64,000 bases of DNA, taken from Piscinibacter gummiphilus. Lineage in GTDB: Bacteria; Pseudomonadota; Gammaproteobacteria; Burkholderiales; Burkholderiaceae_C. How positions within the stretch are numbered: position 1 is the stretch's first letter; each line of letters starts with the position of its first letter. The notes under the pieces were generated by a model. It saw only the letters and a list, made by a program, of their open reading frames with translations, was not told the origin of the DNA and ran no database searches. Both the position numbers and the translations under genes were made by a program. Positions 16,413 through 24,907 of the stretch are shown here, one piece after another. The stretch covers positions 3,658,001-3,722,000 of the forward strand of contig NZ_CP015118.1 of assembly GCF_002116905.1 (NCBI RefSeq). The letters run 5' to 3'.

Positions 16413-17971
16413 GATTGAACCGTCGCGGTCTCGCGGGCCGCGGCCCGCGTGTATTCCTGGTACGCCATCGCGAGGATGGCCTCTTCGTCGAACTGCGCGC
16501 GCGGCACCTCGCCGGTGATCACGCCGCGGCTCATCACCATCATCCGGTCGCACAGGCCCATCAGCTCGCGCAGGTCGGACGACACCACCAGCACGGCCAG
16601 GCCGCCCGCGGCCAAACGCTCGAGCAGCGCGTGGATCTCGGCCTTCGCGCCCACGTCCACGCCCCGCGTGGGTTCGTCGAGCAGCAGCACCTTCGGCTGG
16701 CGCAGCAGCCACTTGCCGAGCACCACCTTCTGCTGGTTGCCACCGGACAGCTCGCGCACCGGCTGGTCGATGGACGCGAGCCGCACCTGCAGGTCGGCCA
16801 CCATGCGGCGCGCGGCGTCGGCCTCGGCGCCGGCCTGCATCAGGCCCGAGCGCGAGACGGCGGGGAGGTTCGCGAGCGACACGTTCGCGCGGATCGGCAT
16901 GTCGAGGATCAGGCCCTCGTCCTTGCGGTTCTCGGTGAGCAGGCAGATGCCTTCGGCGAGCGCGCGGTCCGGGGTGTCGGTGCGCACGGGGCGGCCGTCG
17001 CGGAACACCTGGCCGGCCACCGGCGGGTCGGCCCCGAAGATCGCACGCACGGTTTCGGTCCGGCCCGAGCCCACGAGCCCGGCAAGGCCGACGATCTCGC
17101 CGTAGCGCAGGCTGAACGACAGCGGGACGGAACCCCGTTGCCCGCGGAAGCGCAGGCCCTCGACCCGCAGCGCCGGCTCGCGCGTGGTGTCGAGCACGGG
17201 GGCCTGGCGGGACGACGGACCGGCGAGGTCGCGGCCCACCATCAGCCGCACGAGGTCGTCCGTCGTGGTGCCGGCAATGGGACGCGTGTCGACCTTGCGG
17301 CCGTTGCGCAGCACCGTGACCCGGTCGCACACGTCGAACAGTTCCTGCAGGTGGTGCGAGACGAACACCACGGTCACCCCGCGGTCGCGCAGCTGGCGGA
17401 TCAGCTGCAGCAGCCGGTCGGTCTCGCGCGGCGTCAGCGTGGCCGTGGGTTCGTCCATGATGACGATGCGGCTGTCGCCCGACAGCGCCTTCGCGATCTC
17501 GATCAGCTGGCGCTGCGCCATGCCGAGCGTGGCCACGCGGGTGGACGGGTCCAGGTCGTCGAGGCCCACGAGCGCGAGCAGCTCCGTCGCGCGGCGGCGC
17601 AGCGCGCCGCGGTCGAGCAGGCCCAGGCGGGTGCGCGGCAGGCGTTCGAACAGCAGGTTCTCGGCCACCGACAGCTGGTCGAGCATGTGCAGTTCCTGGT
17701 GCACCACGCGGATGCCCGCGCGCATCGCGTCGAGCGGGTTGTGGGGCGCGTAGGTCTCGCCGAACAGCACCATGCGGCCGCCGTTCGCGCGGTCGGCGCC
17801 ACACAGGATCTTGATGAGGCTCGACTTCCCCGCGCCGTTTTCGCCGGCGAGCGCATGCACCTCGCCGCGCTGCAGCGTGAGGTCCACGCTGTCGAGCGCG
17901 AGCACGCCCGGATGGCGGCGCGTGATCCCGTGAAGTTCAAGGGCGGGTGCGAGGGCGGGTGTGTCGGCCAT
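16409..17971 (-). CDS. rbsA: Ribose ABC transporter ATP-binding protein RbsA
   Basis: A protein of 520 residues made of two fused ABC domains, as usual for the CUT2 sugar transporter group. The first has a full Walker A (GENGAGKSS, about residue 43) and Walker B (IVIMDEPTATL). The second has the degenerate GLVGSGRTE in place of Walker A, the signature LSGGNQQK and VLLLDEPTRGVD. It powers ribose import. It overlaps rbsC by 4 bp and lies 43 bp after rbsB, with a strong hairpin in that gap. Confidence 0.95.
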   Translation of the reverse strand: MADTPALAPALELHGITRRHPGVLALDSVDLTLQRGEVHALAGENGAGKSSLIKILCGADRANGGRMVLFGETYAPHNPLDAMRAGIRVVHQELHMLDQLSVAENLLFERLPRTRLGLLDRGALRRRATELLALVGLDDLDPSTRVATLGMAQRQLIEIAKALSGDSRIVIMDEPTATLTPRETDRLLQLIRQLRDRGVTVVFVSHHLQELFDVCDRVTVLRNGRKVDTRPIAGTTTDDLVRLMVGRDLAGPSSRQAPVLDTTREPALRVEGLRFRGQRGSVPLSFSLRYGEIVGLAGLVGSGRTETVRAIFGADPPVAGQVFRDGRPVRTDTPDRALAEGICLLTENRKDEGLILDMPIRANVSLANLPAVSRSGLMQAGAEADAARRMVADLQVRLASIDQPVRELSGGNQQKVVLGKWLLRQPKVLLLDEPTRGVDVGAKAEIHALLERLAAGGLAVLVVSSDLRELMGLCDRMMVMSRGVITGEVPRAQFDEEAILAMAYQEYTRAAARETATVQS

Positions 17972-17986
17972 GATGATGGATCGGGT

Positions 17987-18006
17987 GGGCGGCCCGCGGG
18001 CCGCCC
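17987..18006. other. Intercistronic hairpin between rbsB and rbsA
   Basis: A perfect 20-bp GC-only palindrome (GGGCGGCCCG and its complement). In the transcript it would form a very stable stem after the rbsB stop. Such stems commonly protect the binding-protein mRNA from 3' decay and raise its level over the transporter genes; that role is inferred. Confidence 0.6.
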
Positions 18007-18014
18007 TGCCCTCG

Positions 18015-18968
18015 TCACTTCACGTTCTTCGCGGTCACGAGTTCGATGGGCGTCTTGACCCAGCCCTTCAGCGGCTGCTTGTCCTTGCGCGACTTGATCC
18101 CGTAGTCGATGGCGTTGGCGGCCATCTCGGAGCCGAACTGGTCGACGGTGGCGAGCACCTTGCCCTGCTTGATCAGCGGGCGGATGGCGGGGATGTTGTC
18201 GAAGCCCACCACCTTGATCTTGCCCGTCTTGCCGGCGGCATCGATGGCCTTGGCCACGCCCACCGCCATCGAGTCGTTGGCCACCATCACGCCCTGGATG
18301 TCGGGATTGGCGGTCAGGATGTTCGTGAACACCGCGTTGGCTTCCTCGGTCTCCCAGTGGGCCGTCTGCGAGGTCACGACCTTGAGCTTGCCGGCCTTGG
18401 CCGCGTCCTCGAAGCCGAGCTTGCGCTGCGTGGCGTTGTCGGCACCGGGGTTGCCTTCGATGATCGCGATCTTCGCGCCCGGGCCGAGCGCCTTGGCGAG
18501 TTCGTCGCCGGCCATCTTCGCGCCGGCGCGGTTGTCGGGGCCCACGAAGGCGAGGTCGAGGTTCGCCTTCTTCAGCGCGGCCGGGTCGAGCGCCACGTCG
18601 AAGTTCACCACCGTGATGCCGGCCTTCAGGGCCTTGGCGACGGGTGCCACCATCGCGCGCGAGTCGGCCGGGGCGATCACGATCACGTCGTACTTCTGCG
18701 TGATGAAGTTCTCCACCGCGGCGGTCTGGGCGTCGAAGTCCGTCTCGGACTGCATGCCCACGGCCTTCAGCTCGAAATCGCCGCGCTTCTTCTCGTGGGC
18801 GATGGCGCCCTCGGTCATGTTCTTGAAGAACTCGTTCGCCAGCGACTTCATCACCAGGCCCACCCGCGGCTTGGCGGTCTGGGCGTGGACGGCGGGAACC
18901 AGCGCGGGGCCCGCGAGGACCAGGGCGGCGGCCACCGCGGCGGCGCGGCGGGTGAAACGGATCGTCAT
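18015..18968 (-). CDS. rbsB: Periplasmic ribose-binding protein RbsB
   Basis: A protein of 317 residues with a clear Sec signal peptide (RFTRRAAAVAAALVLAG, cleavage after VHA) and a periplasmic-binding-protein type 1 fold with two lobes, including VGLVMKSLANEFF and VVGFDNIPA. It captures ribose and delivers it to RbsAC. It is the first gene of the operon. GAGGAG lies eight bases before the ATG at 18966-18968. An overlapping ATG a few bases upstream opens only a two-codon frame. Confidence 0.95.
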   Translation of the reverse strand: MTIRFTRRAAAVAAALVLAGPALVPAVHAQTAKPRVGLVMKSLANEFFKNMTEGAIAHEKKRGDFELKAVGMQSETDFDAQTAAVENFITQKYDVIVIAPADSRAMVAPVAKALKAGITVVNFDVALDPAALKKANLDLAFVGPDNRAGAKMAGDELAKALGPGAKIAIIEGNPGADNATQRKLGFEDAAKAGKLKVVTSQTAHWETEEANAVFTNILTANPDIQGVMVANDSMAVGVAKAIDAAGKTGKIKVVGFDNIPAIRPLIKQGKVLATVDQFGSEMAANAIDYGIKSRKDKQPLKGWVKTPIELVTAKNVK

Positions 18969-19031
18969 GTCATGTGCTCCTCAGGAGGTGGGTCGTGACC
19001 GGACGGCGTTTCGCAATGCTGGCCGGTGGAA

Positions 19032-19055
19032 GCAAACGTTTGCGTAAACGTTTAC
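19032..19055. promoter_or_regulatory. Tandem RbsR operators
   Basis: Two perfect 12-bp palindromes, GCAAACGTTTGC (19032-19043) and GTAAACGTTTAC (19044-19055), abut with no gap. Both have the AAACGTTT core with central CG typical of LacI-family operators. They lie 63 bp upstream of rbsB, where RbsR would block the operon promoter. Confidence 0.88.
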
Positions 19056-19122
19056 GTCGATCGGCATTTCAGTCCAACGCGCCGCGGGTGAACAGGGGGA
19101 TTACCCGCAAGGAAGCTGTCGT

Positions 19123-19176
19123 CCCGGCGGAGGCCGGGACCCCGGGCGCAGGCCGAAGGCCCCGGCCTCCGCCGGG
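19123..19176. repeat. REP-like dispersed repeat with 16-bp inverted arms
   Basis: Perfect inverted arms CCCGGCGGAGGCCGGG (19123-19138) and its complement (19161-19176), with a 22-bp loop. One flank translates as VVPAEAGTPG, the peptide signature of the very common intergenic VIPAEAGI-type repeat of proteobacteria. It sits between the rbs operators and benE and would fold into a strong hairpin in RNA from either strand. No target duplication or transposase is seen. Confidence 0.7.
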
Positions 19177-19228
19177 CTGACGGGTTGTATGAAACACTCA
19201 CGATCGCCCTCCCCCACGCCAGCCCACC

Positions 19229-20401
19229 TTGTCCCGCTCCCTCCTCACCGACCTCTCCGTCTCCGCCACCGTAGCAGGCCTCGTCGCCGTCCTGGTCGGC
19301 TTCACGAGTTCGATCGCGTTGATCTTCGCGGCCACCCAGGCCCTCGGTGCCACGCCGTCGCAGACGGCCTCGTGGATCTGGGCGCTGGGCCTCGGCACCG
19401 GCCTCACGAGCCTCGGGCTGTCGCTGTGGTACCGCAAGCCCGTCCTCACGGCCTGGTCCACGCCGGGTGCGGCGCTCATCGCCGCGACGCAAGGCGTGCC
19501 GATGGCCGAGGCCGTGGGCGCGTTCATCGTCTGCGCGGTGCTGATCGCCGCGGTGGGCTACAGCGGCCTCTTCGAGCGGGCGATGGACCACATCCCGGTC
19601 GCCATCGCGTCCGCGCTGCTCGCCGGCGTGCTGGCCCGGTTCGCACTCGAGGCGGTGGTGGCGAGCCGCACGCAGCCCCTGATCGTGTTCGGCATGACGG
19701 CCGCGTTCCTCGCGGGGCGCCGCTGGTGGCCGCGCTACGCCGTGCCGGTCGTGCTGCTGGCGGGCATCGTGATCGCCTCGGTGTCGGGCCAGCTGCGGCC
19801 CGGTCCGGTGGACTGGGGCTGGGCGCATCCGGAATGGACCACGCCCGAGTTCTCGGTGCGCGCGCTCGTGGGCATCGCGCTGCCGCTGTTCCTCGTCACC
19901 ATGGCCTCGCAGAACCTGCCGGGGGTGGCCGCGCAGCGCACCGCGGGCTACGACATCCCCGTGTCCCCCACGGTCGGCGCCACCGGCCTCGCCTCGCTGC
20001 TGCTGGCGCCGTTCGGGGGCTACGCGCTGAACCTCGCCGCCATCACGGCGGCCATCTGCCTCGGCCGTGAAGCCCACGAGGACCCGGCGCGGCGCTACAC
20101 CGCCTCGGTGGCCGCCGGCGTGTTCTACATCGCGGTGGGCCTGGCCGGCGGCGCGGTGGCGGGCCTGCTGGCCGCGTTGCCCAAGGAGCTGGTGATCGCG
20201 GTGGCCGGGCTCGCGCTGCTGAGCACCATCGGCAGCGGCCTCGCGAGCGCGCTGCGCGACGAACACCACCGCGACGCGGCGCTGCTGACCTTCCTCGTCA
20301 CGCTGTCGGGCGTGAGTTTCCTCGGCATCGGCTCGGCGTTCTGGGGCGTGGTGGCCGGGGCCGTGGCGTCACTGGCGACCGCCCGCCGCCGTCACGGCTG
20401 A
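19229..20401 (+). CDS. benE: BenE-family benzoate/H+ symporter-like transporter
   Basis: A protein of 390 residues with about eleven to twelve membrane helices. It is collinear with E. coli YdcO/BenE, with conserved WSTPGAAL, LPLFLVTMASQN, PFGGYALNLAAITAAIC and GIGSAFWG. BenE proteins import benzoate with protons, but many homologues have no tested substrate and no benzoate genes lie nearby. The only start that covers the first helix is TTG at 19229, without a clear ribosome site. Its 3' end overlaps the convergent dehydrogenase gene by 10 bp. Confidence 0.85.
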   Translation: MSRSLLTDLSVSATVAGLVAVLVGFTSSIALIFAATQALGATPSQTASWIWALGLGTGLTSLGLSLWYRKPVLTAWSTPGAALIAATQGVPMAEAVGAFIVCAVLIAAVGYSGLFERAMDHIPVAIASALLAGVLARFALEAVVASRTQPLIVFGMTAAFLAGRRWWPRYAVPVVLLAGIVIASVSGQLRPGPVDWGWAHPEWTTPEFSVRALVGIALPLFLVTMASQNLPGVAAQRTAGYDIPVSPTVGATGLASLLLAPFGGYALNLAAITAAICLGREAHEDPARRYTASVAAGVFYIAVGLAGGAVAGLLAALPKELVIAVAGLALLSTIGSGLASALRDEHHRDAALLTFLVTLSGVSFLGIGSAFWGVVAGAVASLATARRRHG

Positions 20402-21309
20402 CCCAGCAGCCTCAGGCGCACCTGGCGCAGCCACTCCTCCCGCGCCGCGTCCCAGGTGTAGAAGCCCTGCCCGCTCGCGCGGCCACGCTCGCCGCGGTCC
20501 GTGTGGCCCTGCAGCACGTCGAGCACGTCCTCGGACTTCGCGAGTTCGGGCATCAGGTAGCGCGAGATCGTCAGGAAGGTCTCCAGCCCGCCCACGTCGG
20601 CGCCTTCGAGCGGGCCGATGGCGGCGTACCGCCTGCCGATCGACAGCTTCATCACGCGGTCGATGGTCTCGGCGTCTGCCACGCCTTCGCGCAGCAGGTG
20701 CAACGCCTCGCGCAGCACCGCGAACTGCAGCCGGTTGCCGATGAAACCCGGCACCGCCTTCTTCAGCCGGACCGGCTCGCAGCCGGCCTGGCGCAGCAGC
20801 GATTCCACCCCGTCGAGCACGTCGGGCCGTGTCGTGGCGGTCGTCAGCACCTCGACCAGCGGCACGATGTGCGGCGGGTTCCAGAAGTGCGCCACGAGGA
20901 ACCGGTCGGGACGCACCAGGGGGCGTGCCAGGTCCTCCGGCGTGAAGCCGCTGGTGGTGCTGGCGAGCGTGGTGCCGGGCGCGAGCACGGGCTCCAGCCG
21001 CGCATACAGCGCATGTTTCTCGGGCAGCACCTCGCGGATGGCCTCGAAGACGGTGCCGCAGTCCGCGAGCGCGGCAACGTCCCGCGTGACCTCGACCCGC
21101 ACCAGCACGTCGCGCGCCTCGGCTTCGCCGAGCGCCCGCGCGGCCACCAGCTCGTCGAGGATGGCCGCGCAGCGGGCCGGCACACGGCCCGCCGCGGCCT
21201 CGTCGGTCTCGAACACCCGCACCGCATGACCCGCGGCCGCCATCTGCGTGGCGATGCCACAGCCCATCAGCCCGCCGCCGGCCACGCCGATCCGAACCCG
21301 ATCCGTCAT
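20392..21309 (-). CDS. 3-hydroxyacyl-CoA dehydrogenase family protein
   Basis: A protein of 305 residues with an N-terminal NAD-binding fold (GVAGGGLMGCGIA, residues 8-20) and a C-terminal 3HCDH helical domain. The catalytic His lies in FLVAHFWNPPH, with a downstream GFIGNR segment. The family oxidises 3-hydroxyacyl-CoA or related 3-hydroxy acids (3-hydroxybutyryl-CoA dehydrogenase, lambda-crystallin/L-gulonate dehydrogenase-like and carnitine dehydrogenase). The HFWNPPH form is common in the carnitine- or 3-hydroxy-acid branch, so the substrate is open. It stands alone. The ATG at 21307-21309 directly precedes the Rossmann fold. Confidence 0.82.
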   Translation of the reverse strand: MTDRVRIGVAGGGLMGCGIATQMAAAGHAVRVFETDEAAAGRVPARCAAILDELVAARALGEAEARDVLVRVEVTRDVAALADCGTVFEAIREVLPEKHALYARLEPVLAPGTTLASTTSGFTPEDLARPLVRPDRFLVAHFWNPPHIVPLVEVLTTATTRPDVLDGVESLLRQAGCEPVRLKKAVPGFIGNRLQFAVLREALHLLREGVADAETIDRVMKLSIGRRYAAIGPLEGADVGGLETFLTISRYLMPELAKSEDVLDVLQGHTDRGERGRASGQGFYTWDAAREEWLRQVRLRLLGQP

Positions 21310-21350
21310 GAGGGAGCACTCCTTGTCGATGAGCCGACAAGGGTACCCGC

Positions 21351-22781
21351 TCAGCGCCGTTCGTAGACCGTGATGGTCACCCGCCCGAGGCCCGGCGTGA
21401 TCGTGCCGACGTAGTTGCCGTTGTTCATCGCCGCGAACGCGCCGCCGGTCGGGGCCTCGAAGGTCACCGCCGTGAGGTCCGCCGAACCGAAGTCGCCGCA
21501 GTTGCGCACGACGATCGTCTCGCCGTTGGCGGCCTTCAGCGTGTAGCGGGCCTCGACCTGCAGGCCGCCCGACACCGTCAGTTGGTGGTCCGCGCCGCCG
21601 GGGTTCACCGAACCCGATCCGAACGAGCCGCTGTACGTGCCGCCGGTGATGGGGATGATGTTGCGGCGTCCGCGCTTGGACGTGCCCACCGCCTGCGAGC
21701 TGCCGATGTTCACGCGTGCGACGAGCACCTGCGCGCCTTGCGCTGCCGATGCCGGCGCCACCGCGCAGTTGAAGGGCTGCTGTTTCAGCGCGGCGTCGGC
21801 CGGCACACGCGTCACGGGATCCGCGGGGTTCGGCGTCGCCGAGACCGCGTTCACCGACAGGCGGATGCCCGAGGCCGTGACCTCGCGGCGACCCACGTAG
21901 GTGCCGCTGTTGAGCCACTGCCACGTGCTGCTGGTCGGTGCCTCGAAGTCGGCGACGACCCGCTGGCCCGTGCCGTCGGCCACGCCGCACAGCCGCACGT
22001 AGATCAGCGTGCCATCGGTGGCGCGCAGCGTGTAGCGCGACTCGTGCTCCTGCGCGCCGCTGGGCAGTTGCAGGTCGAAGTCGAGCGCGCCGCTGAGCAC
22101 CGTCCCGCCGAGCGACCCACCCGACAGCGTGCCGCCGGTGGTGCGGATCACGCGGCGTTGCCCGTAGGGCGTGGCGCCGACGACGATGGGTGCGTCGGCC
22201 GCCAGCGTGGTGTTGAACACGGGCGTGCCGGTCGCGGGGTCGGGGATGCCGCCGGGCAGGCCGCAGGTCCACGACGCATCGGGCACGATCGTGCCGGTGC
22301 GCACCGGCGGTTCGGTGGACGTGGGCTCACCTTCCACCCGCACGCTGGCGACCGTGTACGACTCCAGCAGGCTGCTGGCGGCCACGGCGAACTGCAGCGT
22401 CACGCGGCCCGGGTTGTCGCCGAGGTCGAACGTGGCGGCGCCGCTCGCCGAACGCGCGGACTCGAGCGTGCGCGACTGGCCGTTGACCACCGCCACGATC
22501 GTGCCGGCCTCGCCGGCGTCGAGCCCCGTGGTCGAGCGGTTCACGGTGACCTTCACCTGGCGGTGCCCCGCGGTGTCGATGGCAGCGCTGGTGAGCCGGC
22601 CGGGGCTCGACCCGCCGGAGAGCCGCGCCCCGGTGCTGCCGGTCGACACGCTGCCGGTCGCGCTGAACGACCCGAGGCCCGAGGAGAACACCTGGTCCGC
22701 GAGCACCGCGGCCAGGGGCGAGGACGAGTGGAAGACCAGGGCGAGCACGGTGCAGGCCGGGGCCAGGAAGCGGTTCTTCAT
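21351..22781 (-). CDS. Secreted protein with shared N-terminal module and two DUF3237 domains
   Basis: A protein of 476 residues. A Sec signal peptide (residues 1-28) is followed by a beta-rich module (about 30-150) that closely resembles residues 26-158 of the neighbouring esterase-like protein: both carry GLG-F--TGSV, a GLD-GEAG stretch and LESYTV. Then come two copies of a DUF3237-like fold (about 195-310 and 345-475), each with the GG-T--G--(S/G)-G pattern, an RYTL(R/K)A-(D/N)G strand pair and a cysteine after V(R)-(L/N). Single conserved cysteines at 173, 265, 339 and 428 could form disulphides. DUF3237 has no settled function. It is 78 bp downstream of the esterase-like gene, so the two are probably co-expressed. 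Confidence 0.72.
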   Translation of the reverse strand: MKNRFLAPACTVLALVFHSSSPLAAVLADQVFSSGLGSFSATGSVSTGSTGARLSGGSSPGRLTSAAIDTAGHRQVKVTVNRSTTGLDAGEAGTIVAVVNGQSRTLESARSASGAATFDLGDNPGRVTLQFAVAASSLLESYTVASVRVEGEPTSTEPPVRTGTIVPDASWTCGLPGGIPDPATGTPVFNTTLAADAPIVVGATPYGQRRVIRTTGGTLSGGSLGGTVLSGALDFDLQLPSGAQEHESRYTLRATDGTLIYVRLCGVADGTGQRVVADFEAPTSSTWQWLNSGTYVGRREVTASGIRLSVNAVSATPNPADPVTRVPADAALKQQPFNCAVAPASAAQGAQVLVARVNIGSSQAVGTSKRGRRNIIPITGGTYSGSFGSGSVNPGGADHQLTVSGGLQVEARYTLKAANGETIVVRNCGDFGSADLTAVTFEAPTGGAFAAMNNGNYVGTITPGLGRVTITVYERR

Positions 22782-22859
22782 CGAAGGAATTCCTGAAAGG
22801 GAAATGGGAAACGCCCTGGCCGTCGGGCCAGGGCGGAGGTCAGGCCACGAGGGCGCGGA

Positions 22860-24092
22860 CTACCAGTTCTTCTGCTGCGAGACCCACTTGCCGGTGGTGA
22901 ACGCCCCACCCGGGGTCAGGAAGCTCGCGCGGCGGTCGTCCTCGTCGGCGAGGTGCCAGCGCAGCCACGCCACGATGCCCGGCAGGGCCTCGCGCGCCGC
23001 GTTGATGTGCGTGGCGCCCGTGATCACCGAGAAGAACACCGGCGTCGTGGTGGCCGTGTAGTCGCGGCGGCAGTTCGGCGTCGCCGTGGTGTCCTCCGAA
23101 CCGCAGAAGTAGGCCGCGGGCTGGCGCAGGTTGCGGGAGCCCTGCCCGTCGAACGAGCCGCCGGCCACATGGATCGTGGTGGACAGGCGCGGGTCGCTCG
23201 CGATCGCGAACGTGCCCACCGAACCGCGCGAGTGGCCGCCCGCCGCGATGCGGGTGGTGTCGATCTTCTGGTAGTACGGGCTCGCGGGGCGGCCGTTCTC
23301 GGCGATCAGCCAGTCGATGGCCGACTTCATCTCGCTGCCGCTGCTGGTCGACGTCTCGGAGTACACGATGAAGCCGTGCGAGGCGATGCGGCGCAGGTGG
23401 AAGTCGTACTCGGCCGGCCCCGTCCCGGCACCCGGCCCCCAGATGAACACGGGGTGCTTCAGGCCGTTGGCGCCGAGCGTGGTGGGACGCACCACCCAGC
23501 CGTTGCGGCCGGGGCCGGTCGACGTGGTGGCCGTGGTGGCGAACGGCCCGTCGGCGTCGACGCTGCTCACCGGCGGCAGCGTGCCGCCACCTCCGGGCGG
23601 CGGGTCGCCCGCACGCTGGCCCGACAGCACGACCTCGTCGACCGTGTAGCTCTCGAGCGCGCTGTTGGCCGACACCGCGAAGCGCAGGCGCACGTCGGCC
23701 TGGTTCGACGCGCTGTCGGGCAGCGCGATCGACGTGCTGCCCGAGGCCGTGCGCGTCGACTCCAGTGTCGTGTAGGCCCCGCCGTTGACGGAGACCGAGG
23801 CCACGCCGGCCTCGCCGGTGTCGAGGCCGCTCGTGCTGCGCGTGAAGGTCAGCGTCAGCTTCGAGACGTTCGTGGTGGCGATGGGGCCCGACGTGATCAC
23901 GCCCTTGCCCGATCCGATCGAGCCCGCGAGGCGGATGCCGGCGCTCGACGTGTAGACGCTGCCGGTGCCGGCGAACTGCCCGAGGCCGTTGGTGAAGCGT
24001 TCCTCGAACACGACGGTCTGCGCGCCGGCCGCGGCCGACACGAGGGCCACGCCGATGCCGACCAGCAGCCTCCTGGTGAATGCGATGTTCAT
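22860..24092 (-). CDS. Secreted alpha/beta hydrolase (cutinase/PETase-like esterase group) with N-terminal beta module
   Basis: A protein of 410 residues: signal peptide (1-24), the N-terminal module shared with the next gene (26-158), a Gly/Pro-rich linker (159-176) and an alpha/beta-hydrolase domain. The nucleophile elbow is GGHSRGS with Ser288. Asp334 in GSED and His362 in GATHIN complete a plausible triad, and Cys330-Cys341 may pair. Related secreted enzymes include polyester hydrolases, cutinases and dienelactone-hydrolase-like esterases. The extra module suggests binding to a surface or polymer; this is inference. The ATG at 24092 has CAGGAGA upstream. The 271 bp before it hold no clear promoter or gene. 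Confidence 0.78.
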   Translation of the reverse strand: MNIAFTRRLLVGIGVALVSAAAGAQTVVFEERFTNGLGQFAGTGSVYTSSAGIRLAGSIGSGKGVITSGPIATTNVSKLTLTFTRSTSGLDTGEAGVASVSVNGGAYTTLESTRTASGSTSIALPDSASNQADVRLRFAVSANSALESYTVDEVVLSGQRAGDPPPGGGGTLPPVSSVDADGPFATTATTSTGPGRNGWVVRPTTLGANGLKHPVFIWGPGAGTGPAEYDFHLRRIASHGFIVYSETSTSSGSEMKSAIDWLIAENGRPASPYYQKIDTTRIAAGGHSRGSVGTFAIASDPRLSTTIHVAGGSFDGQGSRNLRQPAAYFCGSEDTTATPNCRRDYTATTTPVFFSVITGATHINAAREALPGIVAWLRWHLADEDDRRASFLTPGGAFTTGKWVSQQKNW

Positions 24093-24363
24093 GCTTGTCT
24101 CCTGTGGGTGTTGTGGTGGCAGGAATCGTTTTGCCGTTCACGCCCGCCTGCCTCGGCGCGCGAGCAGACTCTAGGAACGCGGGGATGGCCCGTCTTTCAG
24201 GATCGTGCGGCGCGTGGCGCAAGAACCCCGGCCCGGATTCCCCCGTGTGGATCGGGTCGTCCTGCCCGGCAGGAACATCGGCGCCGACGTGTCGGCAGGT
24301 GGACCGCCGGTCATGCTGCAGAATGGGCGCCCTCCCTCACTGGACCCGAACCGGAAGCTCCCC

Positions 24364-24786
24364 ATGCGCGACGTGAACATCAAGGCCGTGACCCTCGGGG
24401 TGCTCGTGTCGCTCGCCGTGGTGCTGGTGCTCTCGGTCATCCTCTTCGCCGTCTTCGGCGGACACCTGCTCGACACCGAGATGGGCGACGCCGAGTTCGA
24501 GGCCGCCGTGAACGCGCTCGTGCTCACCCCGGCCGTGATGTTCTGGACCTTCGCCGCGAGCGCGGTCGCCACGGTGCTCGGGGCCTTCACCACCACCCGC
24601 ATCGCGCAGCGGGCACTGTTCCCGAACATCGTCGCCTTCCTCGTGGTCTCGGTCGTGCTCAGCCTGCTGGTGTCCGACAACATCTACCCGCTGTGGGCCG
24701 AGGTGGTCAGCTATGTGCTGATGCTGCCCTCGGCGTACGCCGGCGTGTACCTCGCCAGCCGCCCGGGCGCGGCACGCCGCAGCTGA
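24364..24786 (+). CDS. Four-helix membrane protein of unknown function
   Basis: A protein of 140 residues with four predicted membrane helices (about 8-30, 52-75, 85-105 and 112-132) and no recognised motif. GGAAG lies before the ATG at 24364, and the predicted helices begin there, so the longer open frame is not used. It is followed by 121 bp and then the CoA-transferase operon. Function unknown. Confidence 0.65.
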   Translation: MRDVNIKAVTLGVLVSLAVVLVLSVILFAVFGGHLLDTEMGDAEFEAAVNALVLTPAVMFWTFAASAVATVLGAFTTTRIAQRALFPNIVAFLVVSVVLSLLVSDNIYPLWAEVVSYVLMLPSAYAGVYLASRPGAARRS

Positions 24787-24907
24787 CCGCCGCGCTTGCG
24801 CTCGACGGAGCGCGCCCGTAGGATCCACGCGAAGTCGCGGCATCCGCGTTGCTCGTTTCCAGGACCGGGATCGATGCCCGAAGCGACGCTTCTCCTGGAG
24901 GCCTGTC

